DNA from: Trebonia sp963767685
GTDB taxonomy: Bacteria > Actinomycetota > Actinomycetes > Streptosporangiales > Streptosporangiaceae
Length of the DNA: 64,000 nt
Assembly (NCBI GenBank): GCA_963767685.1
Contig: CAVYEZ010000010.1
Coordinates: forward strand, 496,001-560,000
Direction of reading: 5' to 3'
The notes beneath the pieces were generated by a model. It searched no databases and was not told the DNA's origin. It worked only from the letters and a program-made list of their open reading frames with translations. Both the position numbers and the translations under genes were made by a program. This document shows, in pieces, positions 56,623 through 64,000 of the stretch; positions within the stretch are counted from its first letter, which is position 1, and each line of letters begins with the position of its first letter.

Positions 56623-56645
56623 TAAATAGTAAAGTTTCTTAATAG
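56623..56645. promoter_or_regulatory. Putative GH-gene operator upstream of chitinase
   Basis: The stretch starts TAAATAGTAAAGTTTC and shares 17 of 23 bases with 37431-37453 in the GH16 operator, but its inverted repeat is imperfect. It lies 61 bp upstream of the chitinase start in an AT-rich segment. Confidence 0.5.
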
Positions 56646-56681
56646 TTTATGGGCGCAAGATTAAATGTTCCTTAAGGCGGC

Positions 56682-57347
56682 TTAAGGGTGTGCCGTGCTC
56701 CGTAACGCCTGAGTGAGCCAGGACAGCGCGCCGCGCAGGTGGCCGAGGAACGCCGGCTCGGCGAATGACTCGCCGGTGTGGCCGAGCGCCGTGTAGAAGC
56801 TCCGGCCGCCGAGGCGCTCATGGCACCAGGCGATCGGGTGGTCGGCGCCCATCGTGCCGCCCTCGTAGCTGGCCTCATCCACGGTGAGCAGCACGCGGAC
56901 GCGCGGCCGGGGATTGCTGGTGAACGAGTACCACTCATCGCGCCTGGCCCAGGTCGGGTCGAGGTGCCCGGTGGCGGGATGGTCCTTGTCCGCCACCGTG
57001 ATCACGCCGGACTGCACCGGGGGGTGCTGATCGAACCGGGCGCCGACCAGCTCGCCGAACCAGGGCCAGCCGTACTCGGTGGTTGACGCGCCGTGGATGC
57101 CGAGCCAGGCGCCGCCCGCCGTCACGTACCCGGTGAGCGCCTCCCGGCCCGCGTCATCGAGCACGTCGCCGCTGGTGGACAGGAACACGACCGCCGCGTA
57201 GGCGCGCAGTGGCCCCGGGCGGAACACGGCGGGGTCTTCGGTCGCGTCGACCGAATAGCCGTCCAGGCCGCGCAGCGCGGCGACGCCGGCCGGGATGGAG
57301 TCGTGCCGGTAGCCGGTGGTGCGCGTGTAGACGAGCAGCCGGGCCAT
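56682..57347 (-). CDS. ThuA-like domain protein
   Basis: A 221-residue glutamine-amidotransferase-like fold: MARLLVYTRTTGYRHDSIPAGVAAL, then YAAVVFLSTSGDVLDDAGREAL, GGAWLGIHGAS and a late PIAWCHERLGGRSFYTALGH. ThuA domains accompany trehalose and other sugar catabolism and probably act on a keto-sugar or disaccharide derivative. The start is placed at the internal ATG 57347 (GGAGG ten bases upstream), because the preceding LacI frame reads straight through into it. In another frame a TGA overlaps this ATG, so the natural arrangement was probably TGATG coupling. Confidence 0.82.
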   Translation of the reverse strand: MARLLVYTRTTGYRHDSIPAGVAALRGLDGYSVDATEDPAVFRPGPLRAYAAVVFLSTSGDVLDDAGREALTGYVTAGGAWLGIHGASTTEYGWPWFGELVGARFDQHPPVQSGVITVADKDHPATGHLDPTWARRDEWYSFTSNPRPRVRVLLTVDEASYEGGTMGADHPIAWCHERLGGRSFYTALGHTGESFAEPAFLGHLRGALSWLTQALRSTAHP

Positions 57348-58397
57348 CAGCGCCGCGCCTCCACGCTGCCGATCCTCGGACAGGGTGCTCTCCCGGAGAA
57401 TGACTTCACCGGAGACGGGGACGATGCGCGGGCGGGCGAGCCGCGCTTCGTTCAGCACCAGGCTGGCCGCCATCTCGCCCATTTGCTTGAGCGGCAGCCG
57501 GACCGTGGTCAGCGGCGGGTACACGTCTCGCAGCGTGGGGATGTCGTCGAAACCCGCCAGGGCGATGTCGGAGGGCACCGACATCCCCGCCGCCCGCAGC
57601 CGGGCGAGCGCACCGACCGCCATCACGTCGTTCACCGCGAAAACGCAGTCCGGCGGTCGTCGCCGCGGGCGGCGAGCACCGCGCTCATCGCCTCGTAACC
57701 GCCGTCGCGGGTAAACGCTCCCTCGACCACCCAGTCCGGGTCGAGGTCGACCGACCAGGCTTTCAGCCCCTCCCGGAACCCGGCCACCCGATCGCGGGCG
57801 GTGAGCAGGTCGCGCGGCCCGGCCAGCACCGCGAAGCGGCGATGCCCGAGCGCGACCAGGGCGCGGGCCAGGGCCGCGGCATCGCCCGCGTTCTCCGGCA
57901 TGATCGTGTCGACGCCCAGCAGGTCCTGCCCCACGCACGCCACCCGGCCGCCGGCGGCGGTGAACGCGGCGACCTCCGCCCGCAGGGCCTCCCGGGCGCC
58001 GAGCGTTGTCGGAGCGACTGCCGATCAGGATGACCGCGCGCGCTCGCTGAGCCCGCATCAGCGTGACGTACTCCCGCTCCCCCCGCTCGCCGGACGACGT
58101 GCGCGAGACGCAGACCAGGAATTGCCGTGCCTCGGTCGCCTCGATCAGCCCGGCGGCGATCGAGGAGAAGTACGGGTCGTCGATGTCGCGCACCATGACG
58201 CCAATCATGCTGGTGTACCCGCTCGCGACGGCTCTGGCCGAGAGATTGGCCTGGTAGCCGAGCTCGGCTACCGCGCGATTGACCCGCTCGGCCATCGCCG
58301 GGCCAACCTTGCGCGCCCCCTCGTTGACCACCCGGGACGCGGTGGTCAACGACACCCCGGCCCGGTCGGCGACGTCTTGCAGCGTCACGCGCGTCAT
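57348..58397 (-). pseudogene. LacI-family regulator with two compensating frameshifts
   Basis: The N-terminal HTH and linker are intact (TLQDVADRAGVSLTTASRVVNEG to YQANLSARAVASG, then MIGVMVRDIDDPYF). The frame shifts at about 58010, so the middle (ACVGQDLLGVDTIMPENAGD to FTRDGGYEAMSAVL) is in another frame, and shifts back at about 57655 to give PPDCVFAVNDVMAVGALARL and GFDDIPTLRDVYPPLTTVR. Together these make a complete ~350-residue regulator of sugar metabolism. The restored frame has no stop before ThuA. GAGGAC precedes ATG 58397. It could be a true pseudogene or carry two base errors. Confidence 0.8.
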
Positions 58398-58828
58398 GCT
58401 GTCCTCGTGGGCAACCGGGCGGCTGCGCGCGCGGGGGCGCACGCCCGGCGGACTCGGGTCCGTCACTGCCGCTCCTGTCCGACGCGTCCATGCTGGGAAC
58501 CACCGGCGGGCGGGACTCGCCTTCCGCCGAGTCTCATCCAGGGAAAGCACTTTCCACAGGCCAAGGCGCTATGTCTATCAACCTGGCGGTACCGCTGTCT
58601 ACTGCGATGCCCGTCAACGCCAGTGTGCCGCACGTGGTCGTGGCGGGCACCGGGCCACGCCAGCAGGCCGGTCCAGAGACGTCCCAGCTGGAAAATCGGG
58701 ACGTGTCGATGAACAACATGGCGACGCTTGGCCCGGACCTGACACTGCCCAGGCCGCTCCGTACACATCGTTACAGCCAGGCTTTTCACCTTCTTGACGA
58801 CCGGCGAGGGACACGCCATCATTCAGGA
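58398..58828. other. Intergenic region upstream of LacI with operators
   Basis: About 430 bp between the LacI gene and a broken dehydrogenase. It contains the LacI-type operator at 58542-58555, and another overlaps the dehydrogenase start (58826-58839). I see no further gene. Confidence 0.55.
58542..58555. promoter_or_regulatory. LacI-type operator 1
   Basis: GGAAAGCACTTTCC is palindromic except for the central pair, matching the GGAAAG-CG-CTTTCC consensus of actinobacterial sugar LacI regulators. It lies 145 bp upstream of the lacI-like start. Confidence 0.7.
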
Positions 58829-58839
58829 ATGCGCTTTCC
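58826..58839. promoter_or_regulatory. LacI-type operator 2
   Basis: GGAATGCGCTTTCC differs from the ideal site at one base and is the exact reverse complement of operator 3. It overlaps the presumed start codon of the hydroxyacid dehydrogenase. Confidence 0.65.
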
Positions 58840-59844
58840 CGGAAGTGATCCGCTCGTCGCCGCGTTCGCGATGCGGGCCGACCTGCCGCGTCGCCTGTTC
58901 GGCGCACGCGGAGCTCGAGCGCATCCACGCCGTCGCCGACCTCGACGAGGGGATCACGATCAGCGACTTCCGGCAGGCCGACCCGCGCCTGCTCGCCGCG
59001 GTCGACGTGCTGATCACCGGCTGGGGCTGCCCGCGGATCGGCGCCGGCCGAGCTCGCGGCGATGCCCCGGCTGCGCGCCATCCTGCACGCCGCCGGCACG
59101 GTCAAGGACCACCTCGGCCCCGAGGTATGGGCGCGCGGCATCCTCGTCACCACCGCCGCCGACGCCAACGCGTACCCGGTCGCCGAGTACACGCTCGCCG
59201 CGATACTGCTGGCCGGCAAGGGAGTGCCGGAGCTGGCCCGCGGCTACCCGGCCGATCCCAGCTGCTCCGCGGCCGACCGGCCCGGCATCGGCAACTACGG
59301 GCGGGTCGTCGGCATCGTCGGCGCGTCCCGGGTCGGCCGCCGGGTGATCGAACTGCTCGGGTCCTTCGACTTCACGGTGCTGCTTTACGACCCGTACCTA
59401 GCCGACGACGACCCCGTGCTCGCCGGCGCCACCCGGGTAAGCCTGGACGAACTGTTCCGCCAGAGCTCCATCGTCAGCGTCCACGCGCCGCTGCTGCCGG
59501 AGACCGCCGGCCTGGTCGGCAGCCGCCAGCTCGACCTGATGAGCCCCGGCTCAGTCCTCATCAACACCGCCCGGGGCGCGATCGTGGACCACGACGCCCT
59601 CGTCCGGGCGATACGCGCCAAGGGCGTGCGAGCGATCCTCGACGTGACGGCGCCCGAGCCGCTCCCCGCCGACCACCCGCTCCGCGGGCTGCCCGGCGTC
59701 ATCCTGACCCCCCACGTGGCGGGCTCGCTCGGCAACGAGCTTGGCCGGCTGGGCGAGAGCGCGGTGGGCGAGCTCGAACTGCTCGCGGCCGGGCGTCCGC
59801 CCAGATCCCCAGTGCCCCGCGAGTCCCGGGCAACCATGGCCTGA
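58829..59844 (+). pseudogene. D-2-hydroxyacid dehydrogenase with two frameshifts
   Basis: The frames read in turn FAMRADLPRRLF, then AHAELERIHAVADL to VLITGWGCP, then ELAAMPRLRAILHAAGTVKD onward. Shifts are at about 58900 and 59045. The last frame keeps the Rossmann loop (VGIVGASRVGRR), the arginine in INTARGAIVDHDAL, the aspartate-glutamate region DVTAPEPLPADHPL and the catalytic histidine in TPHVAGS. It resembles actinobacterial hydroxyacid dehydrogenases linked to sugar ABC operons. It is inactive as a single frame. Confidence 0.78.
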
Positions 59845-59894
59845 CGGAGATCCTGGCCGCCGGGCCGGTCCCCCGATCCAAGCGTCCGCATCCT

Positions 59895-59908
59895 GGAAAG
59901 CGCATTCC
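59895..59908. promoter_or_regulatory. LacI-type operator 3
   Basis: GGAAAGCGCATTCC lies 61 bp before the ABC-transporter binding-protein fragment and is the reverse complement of operator 2. It links the broken transporter to the LacI regulon. Confidence 0.68.
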
Positions 59909-59968
59909 CACTACCTGGCAGTAGTGCAATGTCCCCAATCCCGATCGCCTTTCAAGGGAGAATACAAG

Positions 59969-60139
59969 GTGAGGAGACCATTTTCGAGGCGCGGAGCCGT
60001 CACCGCCGGCGCCGCGACCGCCGTCGCCATCGCGCTGGCCGCCTGCAGTTCCGGCTCGTCCTCGTCGACGTCGGCGGCATCCGCGTCGGCGGGCGGTTCT
60101 AACCAGGTTGTGCACTGGACGCCAACGCGGCCCGGCTGA
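59969..60139 (+). pseudogene. Sugar-binding lipoprotein of an ABC transporter, N-terminal remnant
   Basis: Fifty-six codons: a basic n-region, a hydrophobic signal ending IALAAC (lipobox), a Ser/Ala/Gly linker, and NQVVHWTP where the mature domain starts; the frame then runs out into permease sequence. AGGGAG precedes the GTG 59969. Nearly the entire ~400-residue binding domain is deleted. Confidence 0.7.
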
Positions 60140-60700
60140 CGACCGTGACCCGGCTGGCGATCTTCCTGCCCTACGCGGTGCCCGGCGTGATCGCCTCGAT
60201 CCTGTGGGGCTTCCTCTAACTGCCGGCCACCAGCCCGATCGGCGGCTCGGTGATCAACTACTTCGGTAACCGGCTGATCTTCTTCACCGTCGCCAACGTC
60301 GCCGTGTGGGGCGTGGTCGGGTTCAACACCGTGGTGCTCTACACCGCGCTGCGGGCCCGGGCGGGTACACGTCCGCCAGGCGGCCGAGATCGACGGCGCG
60401 TCCGAGTGGCAGATCGCCCTGCACGTCAAGCTCCCGCAGATCGCACCGGCGATCGCGATGATCTCGCTCTTCAGCGTGATCGGCGCCCTGCAGCCGTTTA
60501 ACGAGCCCACCGCGCTCAAGCCGCTGACCAACGCGATCACGTCCACCTGGGTGCCGCTGATGCGCGTCTACTCCGACGCGTTCGCCAACAACATCTACGG
60601 CAGCGCCGCCAGCGCGTTCACGCTGCTGGTCATGACCGTAGCGCTCACCGTCGGCGGCGGTGCCGTCGCGACCCGGCTGATCGGGAGGCAAGGTAAATGA
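60121..60700 (+). pseudogene. Sugar ABC transporter permease 1, decayed
   Basis: MalF/UgpA-type permease sequence begins TRLAIFLPYAVPGVIASILWGF. A TAA at 60217-60219 follows where the family has a tyrosine, and after LPATSPIGG the frame continues to about 60365. There a shift leads to the EAA-loop segment HVRQAAEIDGASEWQIALHV and the end of the protein. The first half is deleted and fused with the lipoprotein gene. Confidence 0.75.
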
Positions 60701-60895
60701 CGACCGCCGTCGCGGGCCAGCGGCAGCCGCGAACCGTCACGGGCGAGCCCCGCCCGCGGTCCCGCAAGCGCCGCCGCACTAACATCACCGCCACCGTCAT
60801 CTTGATCATCGGCGGGCTCTACTGCGTGCTGCCGGCGCTGTGGATCCTGATCGCCGCCACGAAGTCGAACGCCCAGCTGTTCTCAAGCGCGCCGC
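60697..60895 (+). pseudogene. Sugar ABC transporter permease 2, N-terminal remnant
   Basis: The ATG overlaps the end of permease 1. RRRTNITATVILIIGGLYCVLPALWILIAATKSNAQLF is the first helix and periplasmic start of a UgpE/MalG-type permease; after about residue 66 the sequence is unrelated. The EAA loop and other helices are missing. Confidence 0.72.
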
Positions 60896-61261
60896 TACGT
60901 ACGTATCTAGATAGTAGAGCATCTACGGGGCAGGGCAGTAGATGGTCCGGCATCGCGCAGCGCGCGGCCAGCCAGGTCAGTCGTCATTTGGGTATCCGGA
61001 GGTATTTCGGCGGTGCTGAACAATTGCCGAGGCCGGGGACCGAGTAAGGCGGAGATTACCGGGGAACCTCACCTCCGTTCGGGATGATGGTATTGATTTT
61101 TTATTCCGAACGGAGGCGGCTGACTGCGCGAGCCGATGCGCACTGGATACCCTTCGCATTGACGGATAGCGGCCCTGGGCATGGCGTGTTTGATACTGTT
61201 CACCTAGGAAAAAGAAACTGTTAGTGAATTAGACGTTGAAGTCCCGCGCGAGTGGGCCACA
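60896..61261. other. Intergenic region with breakpoint and hairpin
   Basis: A short AT-rich segment with TATCTAGATA (near 60904) follows the broken permease and may mark a recombination junction. Dispersed hairpin copy C is at 61072-61116. The AT-rich stretch around 61205-61240 is the likely promoter of the phosphoesterase. Confidence 0.5.
61072..61116. repeat. Dispersed hairpin repeat, copy C
   Basis: CCTCCGTTCGGGA (61072-61084) pairs with TTCCGAACGGAGG (61104-61116), 13 bp with one wobble. The loop shares GATGGT-TTGAT with copy A. It lies in noncoding sequence between broken permease and phosphoesterase genes. Confidence 0.75.
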
Positions 61262-62350
61262 GTGATTAGCGTGAACAGCCCTCACCGCACGCCTGATCCG
61301 TCTTCGCCCTCTTCCCTGAGCCGACGGCTATTCCTGAGCGGCTCGGCCTCGGCGCTGGCCGCGGGCGCGCTTACGCCTGCGTTCCTGCGCAGGCCCGGCG
61401 CGCCGGCCGAGGCCATCGCGGCCCACGCCACCCTCACCGCCGCGACCGCGCCTTCCGCGGCCGCGTACGCCGCGGCGCTGGCCGCCCTTGGCCGCACGAC
61501 GCTGCGCGCGCCCGGCTCCCGGCCGTTCCCGAGCCTGGCGGCCGGCACCGACACGCTGCCCGGCATCGAGCACATCGTCGTGCTGACGATGGAAAACCAC
61601 TCGTACGACAACATCCTCGGGATGCTCGGCCGCGGCGACGGCTTCACCCTCGGCCCGGACGGCACGCCGACCGCCACGAACCCGTACGCCAACGGTGACG
61701 TCCAGCACGCATTCCACATGCCGACCACGTGCCAGAACAGCACCGTGACGCAGGAGTGGAGCAGCAGCCACATCCAGTACGACAACGGCAATCTGGACGG
61801 CTTCGTGATCACCAGCCAGGCCGAGTCCATGGGCTACTGGACGGGCGCGGACCTGCCGTTCACCTACAGCCTGGCCAACGCGTTCCCGGTGGGCGACCGC
61901 TGGTTCTGCTCGGTGCTCGGGCAGACGGACCCCAACCGGCGCTACCTGATCGCGGGCACGTCGGCCGGGATGACCGACGACGGCGGCGTGTCGGTCATCA
62001 ACCTCGCCGGGCCCGCGCCGAACGGGACCATATTCAACCTGCTCGACGCGCACGGGATCAGCTGGGAGAACTACGTCTCCAGCTACCCGACAGGAGCGAC
62101 GCCGGAGCTCTACGCGGTCAACGACGTGATCACGGAGGCGCTGCACCACAAGGCGCTGAGCTCCTTCTTCACCGACGCCGCGAGCGGCCGCCTGCCGACG
62201 TTCAGCCTGCTCGACCCCGACTACACCACCCAGTCGCAGGAGAACCCGCAGAACATCGTCGTCGGCGAGGCGCTGATCGCCCAGGTGGTAAGCGCGCTCG
62301 GCGCGTCCCCGCTGTGGAGGTCCTCGCTGGGGAGTGTCACATCCGGGTGA
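61262..62350 (+). CDS. Secreted phosphoesterase (phospholipase C/acid phosphatase type), C-terminally truncated
   Basis: A 362-residue remnant of a phospholipase C-like phosphoesterase. A twin-arginine signal (SRRLFLSGSASALAAGAL) is followed by IEHIVVLTMENHSYDNILGMLG, with the metal-binding ENxSYDN motif, and SQEWSSSHIQYDNGNLDGF. In the family the sequence after SALGASPLWRSS continues with a TYDEHGGYYDH metal site; here it ends LGSVTSG and stop. Loss of that site should abolish activity. The GTG start at 61262 is loosely supported. Confidence 0.8.
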   Translation: MISVNSPHRTPDPSSPSSLSRRLFLSGSASALAAGALTPAFLRRPGAPAEAIAAHATLTAATAPSAAAYAAALAALGRTTLRAPGSRPFPSLAAGTDTLPGIEHIVVLTMENHSYDNILGMLGRGDGFTLGPDGTPTATNPYANGDVQHAFHMPTTCQNSTVTQEWSSSHIQYDNGNLDGFVITSQAESMGYWTGADLPFTYSLANAFPVGDRWFCSVLGQTDPNRRYLIAGTSAGMTDDGGVSVINLAGPAPNGTIFNLLDAHGISWENYVSSYPTGATPELYAVNDVITEALHHKALSSFFTDAASGRLPTFSLLDPDYTTQSQENPQNIVVGEALIAQVVSALGASPLWRSSLGSVTSG

Positions 62351-62549
62351 AGGTTCCGCCCGCCCGCGTTTGGCGCTGGCCTCCGTGTCGCTTCCTGCCT
62401 CCTCCTTGGGCAGCTGGGTGACCAGGGGCGGCTCGAGGGCGCAGGCCCGGAGCCGCTGGCGAGCACCTTGCCGAGCCCGGACACGCTGAGGGCGTAACCG
62501 AACGTGCGGTAGCTGTAGCCGGGGCGCATGATGCCCTCGGCCCCGGGCT

Positions 62550-62741
62550 CACGGCTTCCGAGCCGCCGCTGGTGAAGAACACCCGCGCGGCCGGGTCGGG
62601 GGAAAGAGCGGCAACCCGCGCGGCGAGTCGCAGGGTGGTCGGATGGACGGTGCCGTCGGGCGCGTAGCCGAGTTCGTCGACCTGCGCCCGCACCGCGTCC
62701 GCGACCTCGGTCCGGCCGTGCCCGATGTTGCTGAGCCACAT
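62550..62741 (-). pseudogene. Class III aminotransferase fragment
   Basis: Sixty-four codons (LSNIGHGRTEVADAVRAQV, HPTTLRLAARVAALSP, RVFFTSGGSEAV) match the start of a PLP-dependent class III aminotransferase (NxGHG and FFTNSGSEAxE motifs). The next codons shift frame and are not recognised, and the PLP lysine region is missing. Confidence 0.68.
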
Positions 62742-62773
62742 GCCGGAGCGTCCCTTCCGGTCGGGTGGTTGCC

Positions 62774-63223
62774 TTAGCGAGCGCCCGCCTCGAGAGCGAC
62801 GGTGAGCGCGGTCAGCTGGTCGCGGAGCGCGCCGGCCTCGGCGACGTCCAGGTTCAGGCAAGACAGGAATGACGCCGGGACGGCGGCCAGTCGATCGCGC
62901 AGCGCGAGCCCTTCCGCTGTCACTGTTACCAGTACCCGCCGCTCGTCCTCGGCATCGCGTGATCGCGTCACGTAGCCCAGGGCGCTCAGCCGCTTCAGCA
63001 TCGGGGTGAGCGTGCCGCTGTCCAGGTGCAGCCGTTCGCCCAGCTCGCCGACCGAGCGCGGTCGCTCGGGGACCTCCCACAGCACGAGCATCGTGATGTA
63101 CTGCGGGTAGGTCAGGCCGGCGTCCTCGAGGAGCGGCGCGTACGTGCGGACGACCGCGCGACTCGCGGTGTACAGCGCGAAGCAGAGCTGGCGGTCGAGC
63201 TCGAGCTGCGGGTAACCGGACAT
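62774..63223 (-). CDS. ohrR: OhrR organic-hydroperoxide sensor (MarR family)
   Basis: A 149-residue repressor with the reactive cysteine Cys14 in DRQLCFALYTASR, LTYPQYITMLVLW, TLTPMLKRLSALGYVTR and the wing DERRVLVTVT. Lipid and cumene hydroperoxides or HOCl oxidise the cysteine and release it from DNA. It is divergent from ohr across a 71-bp gap holding a palindrome. A second homologue is at 9333-9851. Confidence 0.92.
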   Translation of the reverse strand: MSGYPQLELDRQLCFALYTASRAVVRTYAPLLEDAGLTYPQYITMLVLWEVPERPRSVGELGERLHLDSGTLTPMLKRLSALGYVTRSRDAEDERRVLVTVTAEGLALRDRLAAVPASFLSCLNLDVAEAGALRDQLTALTVALEAGAR

Positions 63224-63239
63224 GCCAACATGTTACCAG

Positions 63240-63262
63240 TTGCGCCATTATATTGTGCGCAA
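63240..63262. promoter_or_regulatory. OhrR operator
   Basis: TTGCGC (63240-63245) and GCGCAA (63257-63262) flank an 11-bp AT-rich core between the divergent ohrR and ohr. The arm spacing equals that of the operator at 9258-9284. Confidence 0.7.
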
Positions 63263-63294
63263 TAGGATTGCGTCATACCTATCTAGGAGGGCCA

Positions 63295-63711
63295 ATGAAC
63301 GTCCTGTACACCGCCACCGCCCACGCCACCGGGGACGGCCGCAACGGACATGCCCGCAGCGAGGACGGCATCCTCGACGTTGACATGCGGATTCCAAAGG
63401 AGATGGGCGGCGCGGGCGGCGCGGCGAACCCCGAGATGCTGTTCGCGGCCGGCTATGCCGCCTGCTTCCACTCCGCCCTCAAGGTGGTCGGCAGGCAGGA
63501 GAAGGCCAACGTCGACGGCAGCGAGGTGATCGCCAGCGTCGGCATCGGCCAGTTGGACAACGGCGGCTTCGGGCTTACCGTCGACCTGACGGTGAGCCTC
63601 CCCAACGTCGACCGGCCGACCGCGGAGAAGGTCGTCGCCCGGGCGCACGAGGTCTGCCCCTACTCGAACGCCACCCGGGGCAACATTCCGGTGACCCTCA
63701 CCGTCGCCTGA
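63295..63711 (+). CDS. ohr: Organic hydroperoxide reductase Ohr (OsmC family)
   Basis: A 138-residue thiol peroxidase. The catalytic cysteines lie in YAACFHSAL and EVCPYSNATRGN, and the N-terminus MNVLYTATAHATGDGRNGHA is typical. It reduces fatty-acid hydroperoxides using lipoylated proteins as donor. GGAGGG precedes the ATG. It is divergent from ohrR, and a bcp-type peroxiredoxin gene follows 59 bp downstream, so the three form a peroxide-defence cluster. Confidence 0.93.
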   Translation: MNVLYTATAHATGDGRNGHARSEDGILDVDMRIPKEMGGAGGAANPEMLFAAGYAACFHSALKVVGRQEKANVDGSEVIASVGIGQLDNGGFGLTVDLTVSLPNVDRPTAEKVVARAHEVCPYSNATRGNIPVTLTVA

Positions 63712-63728
63712 GCCCGCACTACCAGGAA

Positions 63729-63745
63729 CCGGCCGCAGCGGCCGG
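63729..63745. terminator. Hairpin between ohr and bcp
   Basis: CCGGCCGC-A-GCGGCCGG forms a short, very stable stem 17 bp after the ohr stop. It may terminate or attenuate transcription into the peroxiredoxin gene. Confidence 0.5.
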
Positions 63746-63770
63746 CGCCAAGCTGAGAGGAACCATCTCC

Positions 63771-64000
63771 ATGGCACGCGGCATCCAGGCCGGGGACAAG
63801 GCCCCCGACTTCACCCTTCCGTCCCAGACCGGCGAGCCGGTGCGGCTCAGTGACCGGCTCGGCGAGCACAGCGTGGTCCTGTACTTCTACCCCAAGGACG
63901 AGACCCGAGGGTGCACGGCCGAGGCGTGCGCCTTCCGGGACAGCTACGAGGTGTTCACCGAGGCCGGCGCCGAGGTGATCGGCGTCAGCTCCGACTCCGT
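63771..64000 (+). CDS. bcp: Thioredoxin-dependent peroxiredoxin (Bcp type), 5' part
   Basis: The first 76 codons of an AhpC/TSA-fold peroxiredoxin running off the right edge. AGDKAPDFTLPSQTGEPVRL, VVLYFYPKDETRGCTAEACAFRD (peroxidatic Cys in GCT and resolving Cys five residues later, as in Bcp/PrxQ) and VIGVSSDS are seen. It reduces H2O2 and alkyl peroxides with thioredoxin. AGAGGA lies ten bases before the ATG. Confidence 0.9.
   Translation, partial: MARGIQAGDKAPDFTLPSQTGEPVRLSDRLGEHSVVLYFYPKDETRGCTAEACAFRDSYEVFTEAGAEVIGVSSDS

Noticed and set aside
55069..56625. 518-residue plus-strand open frame
   Set aside because: Antisense to the chitinase gene; Arg/Gly-rich shadow.

Overview
The window is a high-GC, actinomycete-type chromosome segment. 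WhiB and LAL-type LuxR regulators, an F420/PPOX-type enzyme, secreted GH16 and GH18 enzymes with ricin or chitin-binding modules, many TetR/MarR/LacI switches and frequent GTG/TTG starts all point to Actinomycetota, probably a soil organism. I cannot fix the genus. No rRNA, tRNA or CRISPR array was seen.

Region 1 (1-5.0 kb) is a sterol side-chain degradation island: a DUF35 protein, two thiolase-fold lipid-transfer proteins (Ltp4/Ltp3-like), a CYP125-type steroid C26/27 monooxygenase and a divergent FadA5-type thiolase. The cyp125-fadA5 gap carries two KstR-type operators. Region 2 (5.4-12.3 kb) holds an APC permease, an NB-ARC/TPR protein overlapping it, an OhrR-like MarR protein, a zinc-binding membrane protein, a phosphodiester-glycosidase lipoprotein and a universal stress protein. 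Region 3 (12.9-19.1 kb) has two convergent LAL regulators around a WhiB gene; the second is frameshifted. Region 4 (19.5-29.5 kb) has TetR/quinone reductase/PPOX genes around a perfect 20-bp inverted repeat, a kinase-like/flippase fusion protein, a phosphatidylserine-decarboxylase-like enzyme, a GH63-like glucosidase and an MBL hydrolase.

Region 5 (29.9-36 kb) is a Ser/Thr kinase overlapping a 1298-residue nSTAND-WD40 protein, followed by small PRC-barrel and membrane proteins. Region 6 (36-47.4 kb) mixes secreted enzymes (GH16, alpha/beta hydrolase) with regulator-enzyme pairs (TetR-SDR, GlxA-MFS, PadR-FAD monooxygenase, SnoaL-TetR), most with visible palindromic operators.

Region 7 (47.4-64 kb) is a rearranged, decaying zone. 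A roughly 3.4-kb element with a broken tyrosine recombinase sits inside a Nudix hydrolase gene whose two halves flank it. An MFS gene and another integrase are both cut at one breakpoint. A LacI regulator, a hydroxyacid dehydrogenase and a sugar ABC transporter are all broken, although three LacI-type operators remain. A phosphoesterase and an aminotransferase are truncated. Intact genes in the zone are MscS, GH18 chitinase, ThuA, PEBP, alpha/beta hydrolase, MarR and, at the right end, an OhrR/Ohr/Bcp peroxide-defence cluster. A hairpin with a CCGTTCGGGA stem occurs at three distant intergenic sites (5.1, 29.6, 61.1 kb) and looks like a dispersed repeat family.
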